Source of the DNA: Bacteroides ovatus
Lineage (GTDB): Bacteria; Bacteroidota; Bacteroidia; Bacteroidales; Bacteroidaceae
Assembly (NCBI RefSeq): GCF_001314995.1
Contig: NZ_CP012938.1
Coordinates: 620,001-684,000 of the forward strand
Length of the DNA stretch: 64,000 nucleotides
Direction: 5' to 3'
Both the position numbers and the translations under genes were made by a program. The notes under the pieces are model-generated. The model saw nothing but the letters and a program-made list of their open reading frames with translations, was not told the origin of the DNA and ran no database searches. Within the stretch, counting starts at the first letter, position 1. Every line of letters starts with the position of its first letter. Below, piece after piece: positions 44,127-54,020 of this stretch.

Positions 44127-45056
44127 ATGAAAAGAATATTGGTAAGTGGCGGAGCCGGTTTTATAGGCTCTCATCTCTGTACTCGGCTTATAAACGAAGG
44201 TCACGACGTGATATGCCTGGATAATTTTTTTACGGGTTCGAAAGATAATATCATTCACTTGATGGATAATCATCATTTTGAGGTGGTGAGGCATGATGTC
44301 ACTTATCCTTATTCGGCTGAAGTAGATGAAATTTATAATTTGGCTTGTCCGGCATCTCCCATTCATTATCAACATGACCCGATTCAAACTGCCAAAACAT
44401 CTGTGATGGGAGCCATTAATATGCTGGGATTGGCAATGAGACTGGATGCCAAGATTCTGCAAGCTTCTACGAGTGAGGTATATGGAGATCCAATCGTTCA
44501 TCCGCAACCGGAAAGCTATTGGGGAAATGTGAATCCGGTAGGTTACCGGTCTTGCTATGATGAGGGAAAGCGTTGCGCAGAAACATTATTTATGGATTAT
44601 CACCGTCAGAATAATGTGCGTGTGAAGATTATCCGTATTTTTAATACGTATGGTCCGCGAATGTTGCCGAATGACGGACGGGTTGTTTCTAATTTTATTC
44701 TTCAAGCGTTGAATAATGAAGATATAACAATATATGGTGATGGGAAGCAGACACGCAGCTTCCAGTATATTGATGATTTGATTGAAGGAATGATAAGAAT
44801 GATGAATACGGAGGACGAGTTTACAGGTCCTATAAACCTGGGGAATCCGAATGAATTTCCGGTATTGGAATTGGCGGAAAGGATCATTAGTATGACCGGT
44901 TCATCTTCGAAGATTGTATTTAAGTCTTTACCGGATGATGATCCGAAGCAACGCCAACCGGATATTACATTGGCTAAAGAGAAACTGGGTTGGCAGCCTA
45001 CTGTTGAACTTGAAGAGGGGCTGAAGCGTATGATTGAATATTTTAAAAATGTCTGA
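44127..45056 (+). CDS. NAD-dependent UDP-glucuronate decarboxylase-like SDR (UXS)
   Basis: A 309-residue extended short-chain dehydrogenase. The NAD loop [10 protein letters not shown] (G8, G11, G14), the catalytic set [10 protein letters not shown] (S114-E117) and [13 protein letters not shown] (Y144, K148), the [18 protein letters not shown] segment and [20 protein letters not shown] are characteristic of UDP-xylose synthases, which turn UDP-glucuronate into UDP-xylose. A dTDP-glucose dehydratase is less likely because of the SPIHYQ segment. The product would feed surface polysaccharide synthesis, though no capsule genes lie beside it. A kinase gene follows 19 bases later. Confidence 0.9.
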   Translation: MKRILVSGGAGFIGSHLCTRLINEGHDVICLDNFFTGSKDNIIHLMDNHHFEVVRHDVTYPYSAEVDEIYNLACPASPIHYQHDPIQTAKTSVMGAINMLGLAMRLDAKILQASTSEVYGDPIVHPQPESYWGNVNPVGYRSCYDEGKRCAETLFMDYHRQNNVRVKIIRIFNTYGPRMLPNDGRVVSNFILQALNNEDITIYGDGKQTRSFQYIDDLIEGMIRMMNTEDEFTGPINLGNPNEFPVLELAERIISMTGSSSKIVFKSLPDDDPKQRQPDITLAKEKLGWQPTVELEEGLKRMIEYFKNV

Positions 45057-45075
45057 AGCATAAAAAAAGAAAATT

Positions 45076-46209
45076 ATGAATATGGAAATTAATCCTTCTG
45101 AATATAAAGTCCTTATTGTGGACGATGTAATATCAAACGTCCTTTTATTAAAGGTACTTTTGACCAACGAGAAATTCAAAATTGTGACTGCCGGTAATGG
45201 AACACAGGCGTTGGAACAAGTGAAGAAGGAAAATCCGGATCTTGTATTACTGGATGTAATGATGCCGGATATCAGTGGCTTTGAGGTAGCTCAACAAATG
45301 AAAGCAGACCCCGAAATGGCTGAAATTCCCATTATCTTCCTGACTGCTCTAAATAGTACGGCGGATATCGTAAAAGGATTTCAGGTGGGTGGTAATGACT
45401 TTATTTCAAAGCCATTCAATAAAGAAGAATTGATTATTCGTGTGACGCACCAGATTTCGTTGGTTGCAGCGAAAAGAATCATTGTTGCACAAACGGAAGA
45501 GTTGCGTAAGACGATCATGGGACGCGACAAACTCTATTCTGTGATTGCACATGACTTGCGTTCACCAATGGGATCTATCAAGATGGTGCTGAATATGCTG
45601 ATTCTGAATCTGCCAAGCGAAACAATTGGTGATGAGATGTATGAATTGCTGACAATGGCTAATCAGACAACAGAAGATGTATTCTCATTGCTTGATAATC
45701 TGCTGAAATGGACGAAGAGCCAGATTGGTAAACTGAAAGTGGTTTATCAGGATATTAATATGGTGGAAGTCGTAGAGGGCGTAAGTGAAATCTTTACGAT
45801 GGTGGCCAGTCTGAAAAATATTAAGATAGTACAAGATGTGCCTGTAGAGAATGTGGCTGTTCGTGCTGATATTGACATGATTAAGACGGTGATTCGTAAT
45901 TTAATCAGTAATGCGATTAAGTTTAGCAATGAAGGTTCGGAAGTAGTGGTGTCACTGGCAGAAGAAGACGGTATGGCAATCGTAAGTGTGAAAGACAGTG
46001 GTTGCGGTATTGATGACGAAAATCAGAAGAAGTTGCTGCATACCGATACTCATTTCAGTACCTTTGGTACAAACAATGAAGAAGGTTCGGGACTCGGATT
46101 GTTATTGTGTCAGGACTTTGTTGTCAAAAATGGCGGTAAACTTTGGTTTACTTCAAAGAAGGGAGACGGGTCTACATTTAGTTTCTCAATTCCATTGTTG
46201 GAGAAATAA
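45076..46209 (+). CDS. Soluble hybrid sensor: receiver domain followed by histidine kinase
   Basis: A 377-residue cytoplasmic protein without membrane segments. Residues 8-125 are a response-regulator receiver (D16/D17, phosphoacceptor D60 in LVLLDVMMPDISG, T90, K112 in FISKPFNKEEL). A short helical linker leads to HisKA (about 150-215, SVIAHDLRSPMGS, H159) and HATPase_c (about 225-375: NLISNAIKFS with N275/N279, VKDSGCGI, GSGLGLLL). The receiver comes first, so the kinase is probably controlled by a phosphate donor upstream. It lies 19 bases after the UXS-like gene and is likely co-transcribed with it. Confidence 0.92.
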   Translation: MNMEINPSEYKVLIVDDVISNVLLLKVLLTNEKFKIVTAGNGTQALEQVKKENPDLVLLDVMMPDISGFEVAQQMKADPEMAEIPIIFLTALNSTADIVKGFQVGGNDFISKPFNKEELIIRVTHQISLVAAKRIIVAQTEELRKTIMGRDKLYSVIAHDLRSPMGSIKMVLNMLILNLPSETIGDEMYELLTMANQTTEDVFSLLDNLLKWTKSQIGKLKVVYQDINMVEVVEGVSEIFTMVASLKNIKIVQDVPVENVAVRADIDMIKTVIRNLISNAIKFSNEGSEVVVSLAEEDGMAIVSVKDSGCGIDDENQKKLLHTDTHFSTFGTNNEEGSGLGLLLCQDFVVKNGGKLWFTSKKGDGSTFSFSIPLLEK

Positions 46210-46237
46210 GATAACTATAGATAATACGACTAGAAAT

Positions 46238-46281
46238 AATAAGGGCACGGTTTGCATGAATATGTAAATTGTGCCCTTATT
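46238..46281. terminator. Bidirectional terminator between the kinase and AddB-like genes
   Basis: AATAAGGGCAC (46238-46248) and GTGCCCTTATT (46271-46281) form an 11-bp stem with a 22-base loop, with A/T tracts at the outer ends. The flanking genes converge, so it can serve both. Confidence 0.75.
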
Positions 46282-46305
46282 TAATTGGTATATTCTATTT
46301 TCGGT

Positions 46306-49185
46306 TTATCGTTTGCAGATAGCCTTAAAATCGCAATACGAACATTTTTTAGTATCTTCTGTCTGCGTAAAAGGCTCTTCTTCGCTGAATATTTCTTCTA
46401 ATAATGTTTGCAGGCGTTCACGGAATTCATCTTCAAAGAAAGCGAAGTTGTTTACCGGTATTTTCGGTTTACGAGGTTCTCCCATTTCAATAACAGGCGA
46501 ATAGTTTTCCGATGCTGCCCGGTGGATGTAGAGCAGAGCAGGAGCTACCATTAACGATTGTTGCCGGCTCATGATAGCAGCATACAGAAAAGTCTGGAAG
46601 ATATAGTTCGGGCGTGTTTCCGATGGGGTGAACAGTTGCTCGATATTAGCAGGTATTTTAGGGCTTCCTCCTGTTTTGTAGTCAACAATCCGCAGGGTAC
46701 TTTCTTTTGCATCCATACGGTCGATTGTGCCACCCAGACGGAGAGTGAACGGTCCTTGTCCTGTTTGTATAGTAATCTCTTCTGAAACTTTCTTTTCCAT
46801 AGCGACCATTTCGAAAGGAGTATATTGAAGGTCGTTACGCAGCAATTGTTTCAGATAGGAAACAATTACTTTGGAGTTGATAAGTTGTATGCCGTTATAT
46901 TCCGGTTTTTCTTCGGGAGAAACTTTGAATAATTCTTTTTTGAAGGCTTGGTCAACGTAGCTTTGTAGCTTCACGTCATTGCGTAATAAGCGTTCAAGAT
47001 CTTCTTTCTGTATCGTTTTTCCGGTTGCAGTCAGGTCGGTGTATGCTAATTGGGCGGAGAGGTGGAAAATGGTTCCGAATAGAGCGGAATCAATTTCAGC
47101 ACTCACTTCGTCCGGTGTTTTCAAGCCCGCTACATAGCGGTAGTAGAATCTCAACCGGCAATCCAGATAAGCATTAAGGGCGGAAGGAGAGAGAACCAGT
47201 GAATTTGGATGAGTGCTATCGTAAGCACGATAGATTCGTCTTAGTACTTCAGGTGTTTTTTCTACTCGTATCTCTTGGGTACTTTGCGGAGATTGTCCGG
47301 CTTCCAGATACTCGCGAGTGATATCATGTGGACCTTCTACAAGTAATTGCAGCATGAAGCGGGATTCTTCTCCACGGTTGAGACCGTCCGAAGAAGTATT
47401 GTAGAGTAGCGTGATATTCTCTGCCCGTTGTATCAGTCGATAAAAGTAGTAGGCATACACTGCATTTTTGTGTTCGATAGTGGTCATGCCAAATGCTTTC
47501 CGGAGATTATAGGGAATAAAAGAGGAATCTCCTCCGGATTTTGGAAGTTGTCCTTCGTTGAGAGACAATATAATGAGATTCCGGAAGTCCAGATTACGTG
47601 TTTCCAATACTCCCATGACTTGCATTCCGATAGCAGGTTCTCCGTGGAAAGGAATGTTAGAAGATGTCAGTACTTTGGTAATCAGTCGTTTCAGAGTATC
47701 GGTGCGTATATTTAGTTCTCCGCTTTCAATCAAACTGTAGAGACGGTTGATTTTGGTATGGCTTTGAAAGAGCGATTCTCTATATAGTTGATTGAAGATA
47801 TCATTGTATTCTCCTTCTTTCCGATAAATGGTTGAAATGTTTTTGATTAATTCGATCAGATAATCGCATAGTTCTTTTATACCATTACGGGGAGTGAAGA
47901 GGGTAGTTAGAAAATCATCCTGTTTAAGTTCTGACGGAAGTGGATAAAAACGGTTTGTTTGGGTCAGTTCACGTTCCAGGGGACCGGCATGGGATGATAA
48001 TTGCTGGGTATAGGGATGCTTCAATATGGCGGATACTGCCTCGTAAGTGAATCGGCCGGTATCGGAGCGGTAACCATTGGTTTGCAGTTCCATTACGGCA
48101 TTGATAAAGCTATAAACAGGAGTTTGAGCCAATGGGAATCCCATGGTGATATTGACATTCTTCACTTCCTGCGGAATGGAATGAAGTACGGGAAGCAACA
48201 GAGCTTCATTACAAAGCACTACAGCATTTTCTTTTTCCTTTTCTACGGTAATTTGTGAATGATCGTTTGTTATCGCCTTAATCCATCCGGGAAGGAAACG
48301 TGCTTGGGCATTCTCGGTAGAAGCGGAAATATAACGTATTTTCTTCGGTTCTTTAAAGGTGTTGAAAAAGCTTTCCGGGAGTTCGTTCGGAAATTCCTCG
48401 AGATTACGTTTCAGGAATTCTCCGGCCTCATGTTTTTTGATTTGTTGGGTGTAGAAGATATCATAGTCCCAATAGAAGAGTGCCTTGCCCGCATCTTTCA
48501 GTTTTCTGAAAAAGTCACTTTCTACTTTGTTCAAAACATTGAACCCGACAAATATGTATTTGTCGTATTTGAGTTGGTCGGTATCGAGTTGTTCGATCAC
48601 GTTCCGGTAGAGCATGCCTTCGTAAGCAATGCCTAACTCTGTCAGGTTCGCACGGTAACGATGGTAGATAGTACCTAGCTTGTCCCAAAGGGAAATAAAT
48701 TTTTCTTTTAGTTCGGTCCGTTTTTCAATGGAGAAATTCTGAAAAAACTGTTGTATGGCTTCTTCCTGCTCTTTGTCAAGGAATTCATAGTCATCCATCA
48801 GATTTTTCAAATCTTGTAGATTGCTGAATAATTTGTCGGCATCGACCATATTCTTATCTACATCATCAAAATCACTAATCAACAATTCGCCCCAGAAGTA
48901 GAAATCGTCCAATGTTTCCTGACTCCGTGTTTCCTCTTTGAACACTTTATAAAGTTCGCAGACCAATCGAATAGGATCGCCGCTTTTCTGTACGGATAGT
49001 TTCTGAAACAGGTCGCTGATACTCATGGCAGCTGGTGACCAGATCGGTTTATCGGATTCTCCTGCTAAATATTCATTGAAGAACAAGTTAGCACGTTTAT
49101 TAGGGAAAACGAGTACCGTACGTGACAGGTCGTTTCCTATCTTGGTATATAAATCATGAGCGACTAGTTGGAGAAATGATTGCAT
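46306..49185 (-). CDS. AddB-like PD-(D/E)XK nuclease with iron-sulfur cysteines
   Basis: A 959-residue subunit of a RecBCD/AddAB-type double-strand-break exonuclease. The N-terminal and middle parts form an inactive helicase-like fold (VLVFPNKRANLFFNEYLAG, LSLNEGQLPKSGGDSSFIPY) without a usable Walker A. The C-terminal nuclease has GGTIDRMDAK (D822), IVDYKTGG (D835, K837). The four-cysteine cluster typical of AddB is visible as one Cys in NAYLDCRLRFYYRY and C948, C951, C957 in KKCSYCDFKAICKR. It is the last gene of the six-gene unit and lies 30 bases after the TonB-like gene; the AddA-like partner is three genes upstream. Confidence 0.88.
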   Translation of the reverse strand: MQSFLQLVAHDLYTKIGNDLSRTVLVFPNKRANLFFNEYLAGESDKPIWSPAAMSISDLFQKLSVQKSGDPIRLVCELYKVFKEETRSQETLDDFYFWGELLISDFDDVDKNMVDADKLFSNLQDLKNLMDDYEFLDKEQEEAIQQFFQNFSIEKRTELKEKFISLWDKLGTIYHRYRANLTELGIAYEGMLYRNVIEQLDTDQLKYDKYIFVGFNVLNKVESDFFRKLKDAGKALFYWDYDIFYTQQIKKHEAGEFLKRNLEEFPNELPESFFNTFKEPKKIRYISASTENAQARFLPGWIKAITNDHSQITVEKEKENAVVLCNEALLLPVLHSIPQEVKNVNITMGFPLAQTPVYSFINAVMELQTNGYRSDTGRFTYEAVSAILKHPYTQQLSSHAGPLERELTQTNRFYPLPSELKQDDFLTTLFTPRNGIKELCDYLIELIKNISTIYRKEGEYNDIFNQLYRESLFQSHTKINRLYSLIESGELNIRTDTLKRLITKVLTSSNIPFHGEPAIGMQVMGVLETRNLDFRNLIILSLNEGQLPKSGGDSSFIPYNLRKAFGMTTIEHKNAVYAYYFYRLIQRAENITLLYNTSSDGLNRGEESRFMLQLLVEGPHDITREYLEAGQSPQSTQEIRVEKTPEVLRRIYRAYDSTHPNSLVLSPSALNAYLDCRLRFYYRYVAGLKTPDEVSAEIDSALFGTIFHLSAQLAYTDLTATGKTIQKEDLERLLRNDVKLQSYVDQAFKKELFKVSPEEKPEYNGIQLINSKVIVSYLKQLLRNDLQYTPFEMVAMEKKVSEEITIQTGQGPFTLRLGGTIDRMDAKESTLRIVDYKTGGSPKIPANIEQLFTPSETRPNYIFQTFLYAAIMSRQQSLMVAPALLYIHRAASENYSPVIEMGEPRKPKIPVNNFAFFEDEFRERLQTLLEEIFSEEEPFTQTEDTKKCSYCDFKAICKR

Positions 49186-49215
49186 ATTGATTAAACTATT
49201 TTCTGATTCTTGTAT

Positions 49216-50223
49216 TTATTGTAATCGGAACATAACAGGTACGGTGAAATAAACAGCAACTTTAGTACCATCTTCCAGTTCTCCCGGTTTCCATTTAGGC
49301 ATTTGATTAATGACGCGTAAAGCTTCTTTATCCAGATAAGGATCTACGCCACGTAAAACTTTTGGTTTGACTATATTTCCTTCTTTATCAACGATGAACT
49401 GAATAATAGTACGCCCCTGTACACCATTACCTTCTGTTCCTGTATTAGGGTATTGAATCTTTTTTGCAAGAAATTCCATGAGAGCTTGCTGGCCTTCAGG
49501 AAAATCGGGCATAACAGGTACTTTCTCGTAAACGTCAGGATAGTTTATACGAGTATAAGTGATTCTCAATTCCGGGCCATACATCGCACTGAATGAAAGC
49601 ATCAGATTGTATGTCACTTGTACTGTCTCATTTGCCAATATGCCGGGTGTCCAACGAGGAATGAGAGACATGACCCTTAATATTTCAGCTTCAACTTTGG
49701 GGTGTATCTTGCGGGTAATCTTAGGGTTGATAACTTGTCCGTCATAATCTATAGTGAATTTTACATCAGTGTATGTATTATTAGCAATACTATCTATTTC
49801 TGAATAACGAAGATTTTCTTTCAGAAATTCTATAAATTTTTCTGTTCCTCCGGGAAATTCCGGTAGCTTTTCCGGACCATAAAAGGGGGCTTCCCCTTTC
49901 ATGTCTTTTTCTTGTATCAGGCTGTCAGCAGTAATGGTCCAATTCATTTTAGGGCATTGCAGTGTTTCTGCGTCCAATGAAGTAGGAGGTATTATTGTAA
50001 GTATACCAGTTGATAGTCCAAACAGAGTGATGGCCTTACCTACACGGCGTTTTCGTTCAAGCTGTTGCTCCAAATATCGAACTTCAGCTTCGCATTTGGG
50101 GCAAGTACCCAAACAATCTCCCTGATACTGACATTCAGAGGTAATGAATTCAATATCATTCGCTTCGGCTATCTGCTGACGAATCTCTTTTAAGATTTTA
50201 CAGGTTTGTTTTCCTCTTGCCAT
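49216..50223 (-). CDS. TonB-like energy transducer with a cytoplasmic cysteine cluster and two TonB C-terminal domains
   Basis: A protein of about 335 residues. The N-terminal cytoplasmic part has four cysteines in CQYQGDCLGTCPKC (Cx5Cx3Cx2C), followed by a coiled stretch (EVRYLEQQLERKRR) and one membrane helix (KAITLFGLSTGILTII). The periplasmic part has two TonB_C-like domains, about 115-210 (FPGGTEKFIEFLKENLRY, VKFTIDYDGQVINPKI) and about 235-335 (FPEGQQALMEFLAKKI, IIQFIVDKEGNIVKPKVLRG). The helix is far from the N-terminus, unlike classical TonB. The cysteines could bind zinc or an iron-sulfur cluster. The ATG at 50223 avoids overlap with the upstream gene; 50235 is possible. Confidence 0.85.
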   Translation of the reverse strand: MARGKQTCKILKEIRQQIAEANDIEFITSECQYQGDCLGTCPKCEAEVRYLEQQLERKRRVGKAITLFGLSTGILTIIPPTSLDAETLQCPKMNWTITADSLIQEKDMKGEAPFYGPEKLPEFPGGTEKFIEFLKENLRYSEIDSIANNTYTDVKFTIDYDGQVINPKITRKIHPKVEAEILRVMSLIPRWTPGILANETVQVTYNLMLSFSAMYGPELRITYTRINYPDVYEKVPVMPDFPEGQQALMEFLAKKIQYPNTGTEGNGVQGRTIIQFIVDKEGNIVKPKVLRGVDPYLDKEALRVINQMPKWKPGELEDGTKVAVYFTVPVMFRLQ

Positions 50224-50227
50224 GGCA

Positions 50228-50845
50228 TTAATCATTAGGGGTTTTATAGGTGAATCGGTCGAATTGGGTGATTCCCATTTCTTTCAAAAGTTCTATGCTT
50301 TGGTCAATATCCTTCTCCGTATTATAGGAAGGGATGAGTGGTGTCCGGATAACGATTTGCTTGGCTTTGTCTTTCCCGATTAAATATCGCAAATTACTTA
50401 AGACGTTTTCATTATTCTTTCCGGTATATCGCTGATAGATGTTATTATTCATATCTTTGATGTCGACTATGTAATTGTCTATAATAGAAATCAGTTCTTC
50501 TACATTCTGTTGCGGAACATTGAGAGAGGTTTCGACAGTGATTCTCCATTCTGGGCCACAGAGTTGGCGGAATTGCCTGATAAATTCGCTTTGTAACAAA
50601 GGTTCTCCACCGCCAAATGTGACTCCTCCGCAACTCGCCAGGAAATAAAGTTCATCTTTGCGTACTTCCTCGTAGAGCTGGTTACAATCATAGCTCTCCC
50701 AAACACCATCGGGCTGCAAAGATGTCGGATTGAGACAATATTTGCAACGCAACGGACAGCCATGGAAAGCAACTAATGTTGTAACTCCTTCACCGTCAAT
50801 CGTTAGTCGATGGCGGGCAATGCCGATGAGAGGAACAGCTTTCAT
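50228..50845 (-). CDS. Radical SAM activating enzyme (PflA/YjjW-like)
   Basis: A 205-residue iron-sulfur enzyme. The radical SAM cysteines C30, C34 and C37 are in AFHGCPLRCKYCLNP, followed by GGVTFGGGEPLLQSEFI, the SAM-binding motif of glycyl-radical activases, and IVDIKDMNNNIYQRYTGKNN. It lacks the extra ferredoxin-like cluster of larger activases. The target glycyl-radical enzyme is not encoded nearby. Its start overlaps the end of the AddA-like gene by 4 bases, and it ends 4 bases before the TonB-like gene. It may be an orphan activase for an enzyme elsewhere in the genome. Confidence 0.87.
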   Translation of the reverse strand: MKAVPLIGIARHRLTIDGEGVTTLVAFHGCPLRCKYCLNPTSLQPDGVWESYDCNQLYEEVRKDELYFLASCGGVTFGGGEPLLQSEFIRQFRQLCGPEWRITVETSLNVPQQNVEELISIIDNYIVDIKDMNNNIYQRYTGKNNENVLSNLRYLIGKDKAKQIVIRTPLIPSYNTEKDIDQSIELLKEMGITQFDRFTYKTPND

Positions 50846-53800
50846 ACTTTTTCTATTTTTTCTTCATCCACATACCACAAGTAGCCGGTGATATTTTTAT
50901 ATCCCATCTTGGTAAGAAGTTGCATATATCCTTTCACTTGTTTGTTATATTTAGGATTTTCCTTACCAAACTTGAAATCGACTACAACAACCTGATCGTC
51001 CTTCATCATTACACGATCCGGACGACGGGTTTGCAGAACTCCTTTTTCTTTATAGATAATAGCACATTCATTAAAGAGTGTCCATTTTCCGGAATACCAA
51101 TCTTGAATTTCAGGAGAAGAAAAAGCTTTCTTTGCAACTTCACGAGCCACTTTTTCTTTCTCATCATTTCTGATAACTCCTTCAAAAATAAGCCGTTCAA
51201 TGGCTGGATCGATATCTTCTGCAGTTTCGATGACAGAAAATAAAGTATGTAACATACGTCCGCGGTTGATAAAGCGGTCGTCCGAATCTTCTTCTTCAAT
51301 GCCCTGAATGAAGTCAGCAGAGCGGTTGGACTGACGAAATTCAATATCATGCCGCATGGATTCCATCCGAATAGGGAGTTTCTCTGGTTTCTGGGTTAGC
51401 TTGTTTGTGGATGTCTTGATTCTTTCTTTTTCGGAAGAGCATAGTTGTCCTTGCTCGTAACAGTCTTCTTCCCAGTCAATCCCTTCTTCTTGGGCTACTA
51501 TCGGTAGGGTGTTTGCCAATAGTTCGGACATGGTACCTTTTTGACTTTTTCTACTCCAGATAATGAGATTTTTTCCAGCGCGGGTAAAAGCAACGTATAG
51601 TAGATTGAGATTATCTACCCAAAGTTGAAGACGTTCTTGCAGGTAGTCGTTACCATAAATCGATTCAGCCATTTGGGTGGAATAGTTAATAGGAAGAATA
51701 TCCAATGTATTGAATGGTGCTGTTTGCGGGGCACACCATACTAGCTGATTATTGGTTTCATTCTCCAGTTTCCAGTCGCAGAAAGGAAGGAGTACGGTAT
51801 GGAATTCCAATCCTTTGGATTTGTGTATGGAGAAAATCCGGATACCTTCTACTTCTCCACTCGGAATTGTTTTACTGCATAATGTTTCGTCCCAATACCG
51901 GATGAATCCGTCTAGCTCGGAAGAGTTGCTTTGCAGATAATCGGTCACCGCATCAAAGAAAGCGAATAAATAAGCATCCTGATCTTTGATAAGATTCATC
52001 TCGAATATGCTGAAAAGTTCTTCTAAAAGCTCATAAAGAGGCATTAGCCTTAGTTCCTTTGTCTTTTCAAGAAAAGCGGCGGGAAGATAATTCTCGGCAG
52101 GGAGGAGTAGGAGAGTATTCCAATCCAGTCCTTTCTGTAAAACCTCGTTTTGATAGGCTACGGCCAGTTGGGCACGTGCTATTTTATTATTTTCATCGGA
52201 AAGGAATCGCAGTGCATCCAGCATCATACAAATGGCAAGAGAGGCGTCAAGGCGGAAGGCTTCGTCTGATACCACTTTATAGTGTAGCTCCTTATCGAAG
52301 TAGTCGGCGATTCGGGGAATACTTTTATTTTTTCGTACCAGGATGGCTATATCATTCAGTCGTACTCCGGAGGTGAGGAGATGTTGCACTTCTTCTCCCA
52401 GACTGATTAATGTCTGTTCGGTATAACCATGTTCTTCGTCGGGTTCGAGAAAAGAGACTTTTACATATCCTTTTTCTGTACTTCGGGGAGATTCCTGCAA
52501 AACGTCGGCATAGGCTTTCTGCAGATCCTCACAATCCTTGCCTAACTGTTGCTTATATACTCCGTTCAGATAGTTGGCGGCAGCTGTGAAGATTTGGTTA
52601 TTAAACCGGATAACATTGGTTTCACTTCTCCGGTTGGTAGCTAATGTCTTGACGCGGATCGGGAAATGTTCGATGTGATTATTCAGGCTGTTGAGAATTC
52701 CCCAATCGCCATTTCGCCAACGATAAATGGATTGTTTAACGTCTCCTACAATCAAACTGTCTGCTCCTTGAGACAATCCTTCCAGTAAGAGCAATTTGAA
52801 ATTTCCCCATTGCATCCGGCTGGTATCCTGAAACTCATCTATCATGACGTTATGGATATTCGTTCCTATCTTTTCGAATACAAAAGAGGAGTCACCGTCT
52901 TTCACCAGTTGATGGAGCAGGGCATTCGTATCTGATAATAGAAAACGATTGTTGTCGTGATTCAACTGACGTACTTCTTCATCGATATTGGCGAGGAGTT
53001 GCACTTTGTTGAGATGTTGCAGGGATAATCGGCAACTATTCAGTAACAAATTATTCTTGGAACGTAACTTTTCAGCATCTTCCAGAATTTGCATGAGACT
53101 AGAGTTGGCTAAATTAATGATGTCCGCGTAGCGGGGAGAAGTCTTGGTTGCCCAGTTCTTTGCGTCTTCCAGACATTTTTCTACTGTAGCATTACGGATA
53201 TCATTGCCTAAAATACCATTATTAAGTTTACGAAAATAACTTCCGATTCCGCGTGAACCGTTTTTCAGATCATCAGCAGTCAGTGCGTGTCCATCCAGTT
53301 CTCCTTCGAATTGGTCGTAGAATCCTTTCATTTGCTCCAGAATTTCCGTTTCCAGCGCTTTCAGTTGCTTGCGATACTCTTTGATGGTATCAGGGTTTCG
53401 TAACCGTTGCCGGAGTCCTTCTCCCTTTTCAATATAACCTTCATCGAAAATATTGCGTCCGAAACTTTTTACTTCGTCCGATACGTTCCAACGTTTATCG
53501 TCGGCAATCCGCTCGTTGATATAATCGAGCAACCATGCGAGGACGGGAGAAGTGGGTCCTAGTTTCTCAATCATGCTATCTACAGCGTCGCTAAGAACTT
53601 CGGTGTTATTTAACTCGATATTCAGATTCGGGCTAAGTTCCAGTTCCCGTGCGAGATTGCGCATGACAGATTGAAAAAATGAGTCGATAGTCTCTACCCT
53701 GAACCGGCTGTAATCATGCAGCATATAGCTAAGGGCGACGCCTGCCGCTTCCCGTATCTCCTGTTCGGTTTTTCCTGTCTCTTCTTTAATTCGGTTGAGA

Positions 53801-54012
53801 TAGGCTTCGGAATCTTTATCGCCTATCTGTATGCCGTAAAGCTGACTAAGAATACGTTCTTTCATTTCTGCTGTTGCTTTATTGGTAAAGGTGACAGCGA
53901 GAATTTGCCGGTAGGCGCGGGGATTGAGAATTAACAGTTTGATATATTCCACTGCTAAGGTAAATGTCTTACCCGAACCTGCGGAGGCTTTATAGACTAA
54001 AAGTTCACTCAT
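50842..54012 (-). CDS. AddA-like UvrD-family helicase/nuclease
   Basis: A 1056-residue helicase subunit of the AddAB/RecBCD type. Motifs in order: Walker A ASAGSGKTFTLA (K15), AVTFTNKATAEMKERI, MIDEFQDTSRMQW (motif II), GDVKQSIYRWRNGD (motif III), HKSKGLEFHTVLLPFCDW and YVAFTRAGKNLIIW (motif VI). The C-terminal PD-(D/E)XK nuclease has RRPDRV (D999), VVVDFKFGK (D1012, K1014). It pairs with the AddB-like protein to resect DNA ends for RecA. It begins 8 bases after the YhcH-like gene and overlaps the radical SAM gene by 4 bases. Confidence 0.92.
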   Translation of the reverse strand: MSELLVYKASAGSGKTFTLAVEYIKLLILNPRAYRQILAVTFTNKATAEMKERILSQLYGIQIGDKDSEAYLNRIKEETGKTEQEIREAAGVALSYMLHDYSRFRVETIDSFFQSVMRNLARELELSPNLNIELNNTEVLSDAVDSMIEKLGPTSPVLAWLLDYINERIADDKRWNVSDEVKSFGRNIFDEGYIEKGEGLRQRLRNPDTIKEYRKQLKALETEILEQMKGFYDQFEGELDGHALTADDLKNGSRGIGSYFRKLNNGILGNDIRNATVEKCLEDAKNWATKTSPRYADIINLANSSLMQILEDAEKLRSKNNLLLNSCRLSLQHLNKVQLLANIDEEVRQLNHDNNRFLLSDTNALLHQLVKDGDSSFVFEKIGTNIHNVMIDEFQDTSRMQWGNFKLLLLEGLSQGADSLIVGDVKQSIYRWRNGDWGILNSLNNHIEHFPIRVKTLATNRRSETNVIRFNNQIFTAAANYLNGVYKQQLGKDCEDLQKAYADVLQESPRSTEKGYVKVSFLEPDEEHGYTEQTLISLGEEVQHLLTSGVRLNDIAILVRKNKSIPRIADYFDKELHYKVVSDEAFRLDASLAICMMLDALRFLSDENNKIARAQLAVAYQNEVLQKGLDWNTLLLLPAENYLPAAFLEKTKELRLMPLYELLEELFSIFEMNLIKDQDAYLFAFFDAVTDYLQSNSSELDGFIRYWDETLCSKTIPSGEVEGIRIFSIHKSKGLEFHTVLLPFCDWKLENETNNQLVWCAPQTAPFNTLDILPINYSTQMAESIYGNDYLQERLQLWVDNLNLLYVAFTRAGKNLIIWSRKSQKGTMSELLANTLPIVAQEEGIDWEEDCYEQGQLCSSEKERIKTSTNKLTQKPEKLPIRMESMRHDIEFRQSNRSADFIQGIEEEDSDDRFINRGRMLHTLFSVIETAEDIDPAIERLIFEGVIRNDEKEKVAREVAKKAFSSPEIQDWYSGKWTLFNECAIIYKEKGVLQTRRPDRVMMKDDQVVVVDFKFGKENPKYNKQVKGYMQLLTKMGYKNITGYLWYVDEEKIEKV

Positions 54013-54020
54013 GTTTCTGT

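Noticed and set aside
46306..54012. AddAB-like genes as a phage defence island
   Set aside because: The pair looks like the normal Bacteroidetes AddAB/RecBCD repair nuclease, with no effector or modification genes around it.
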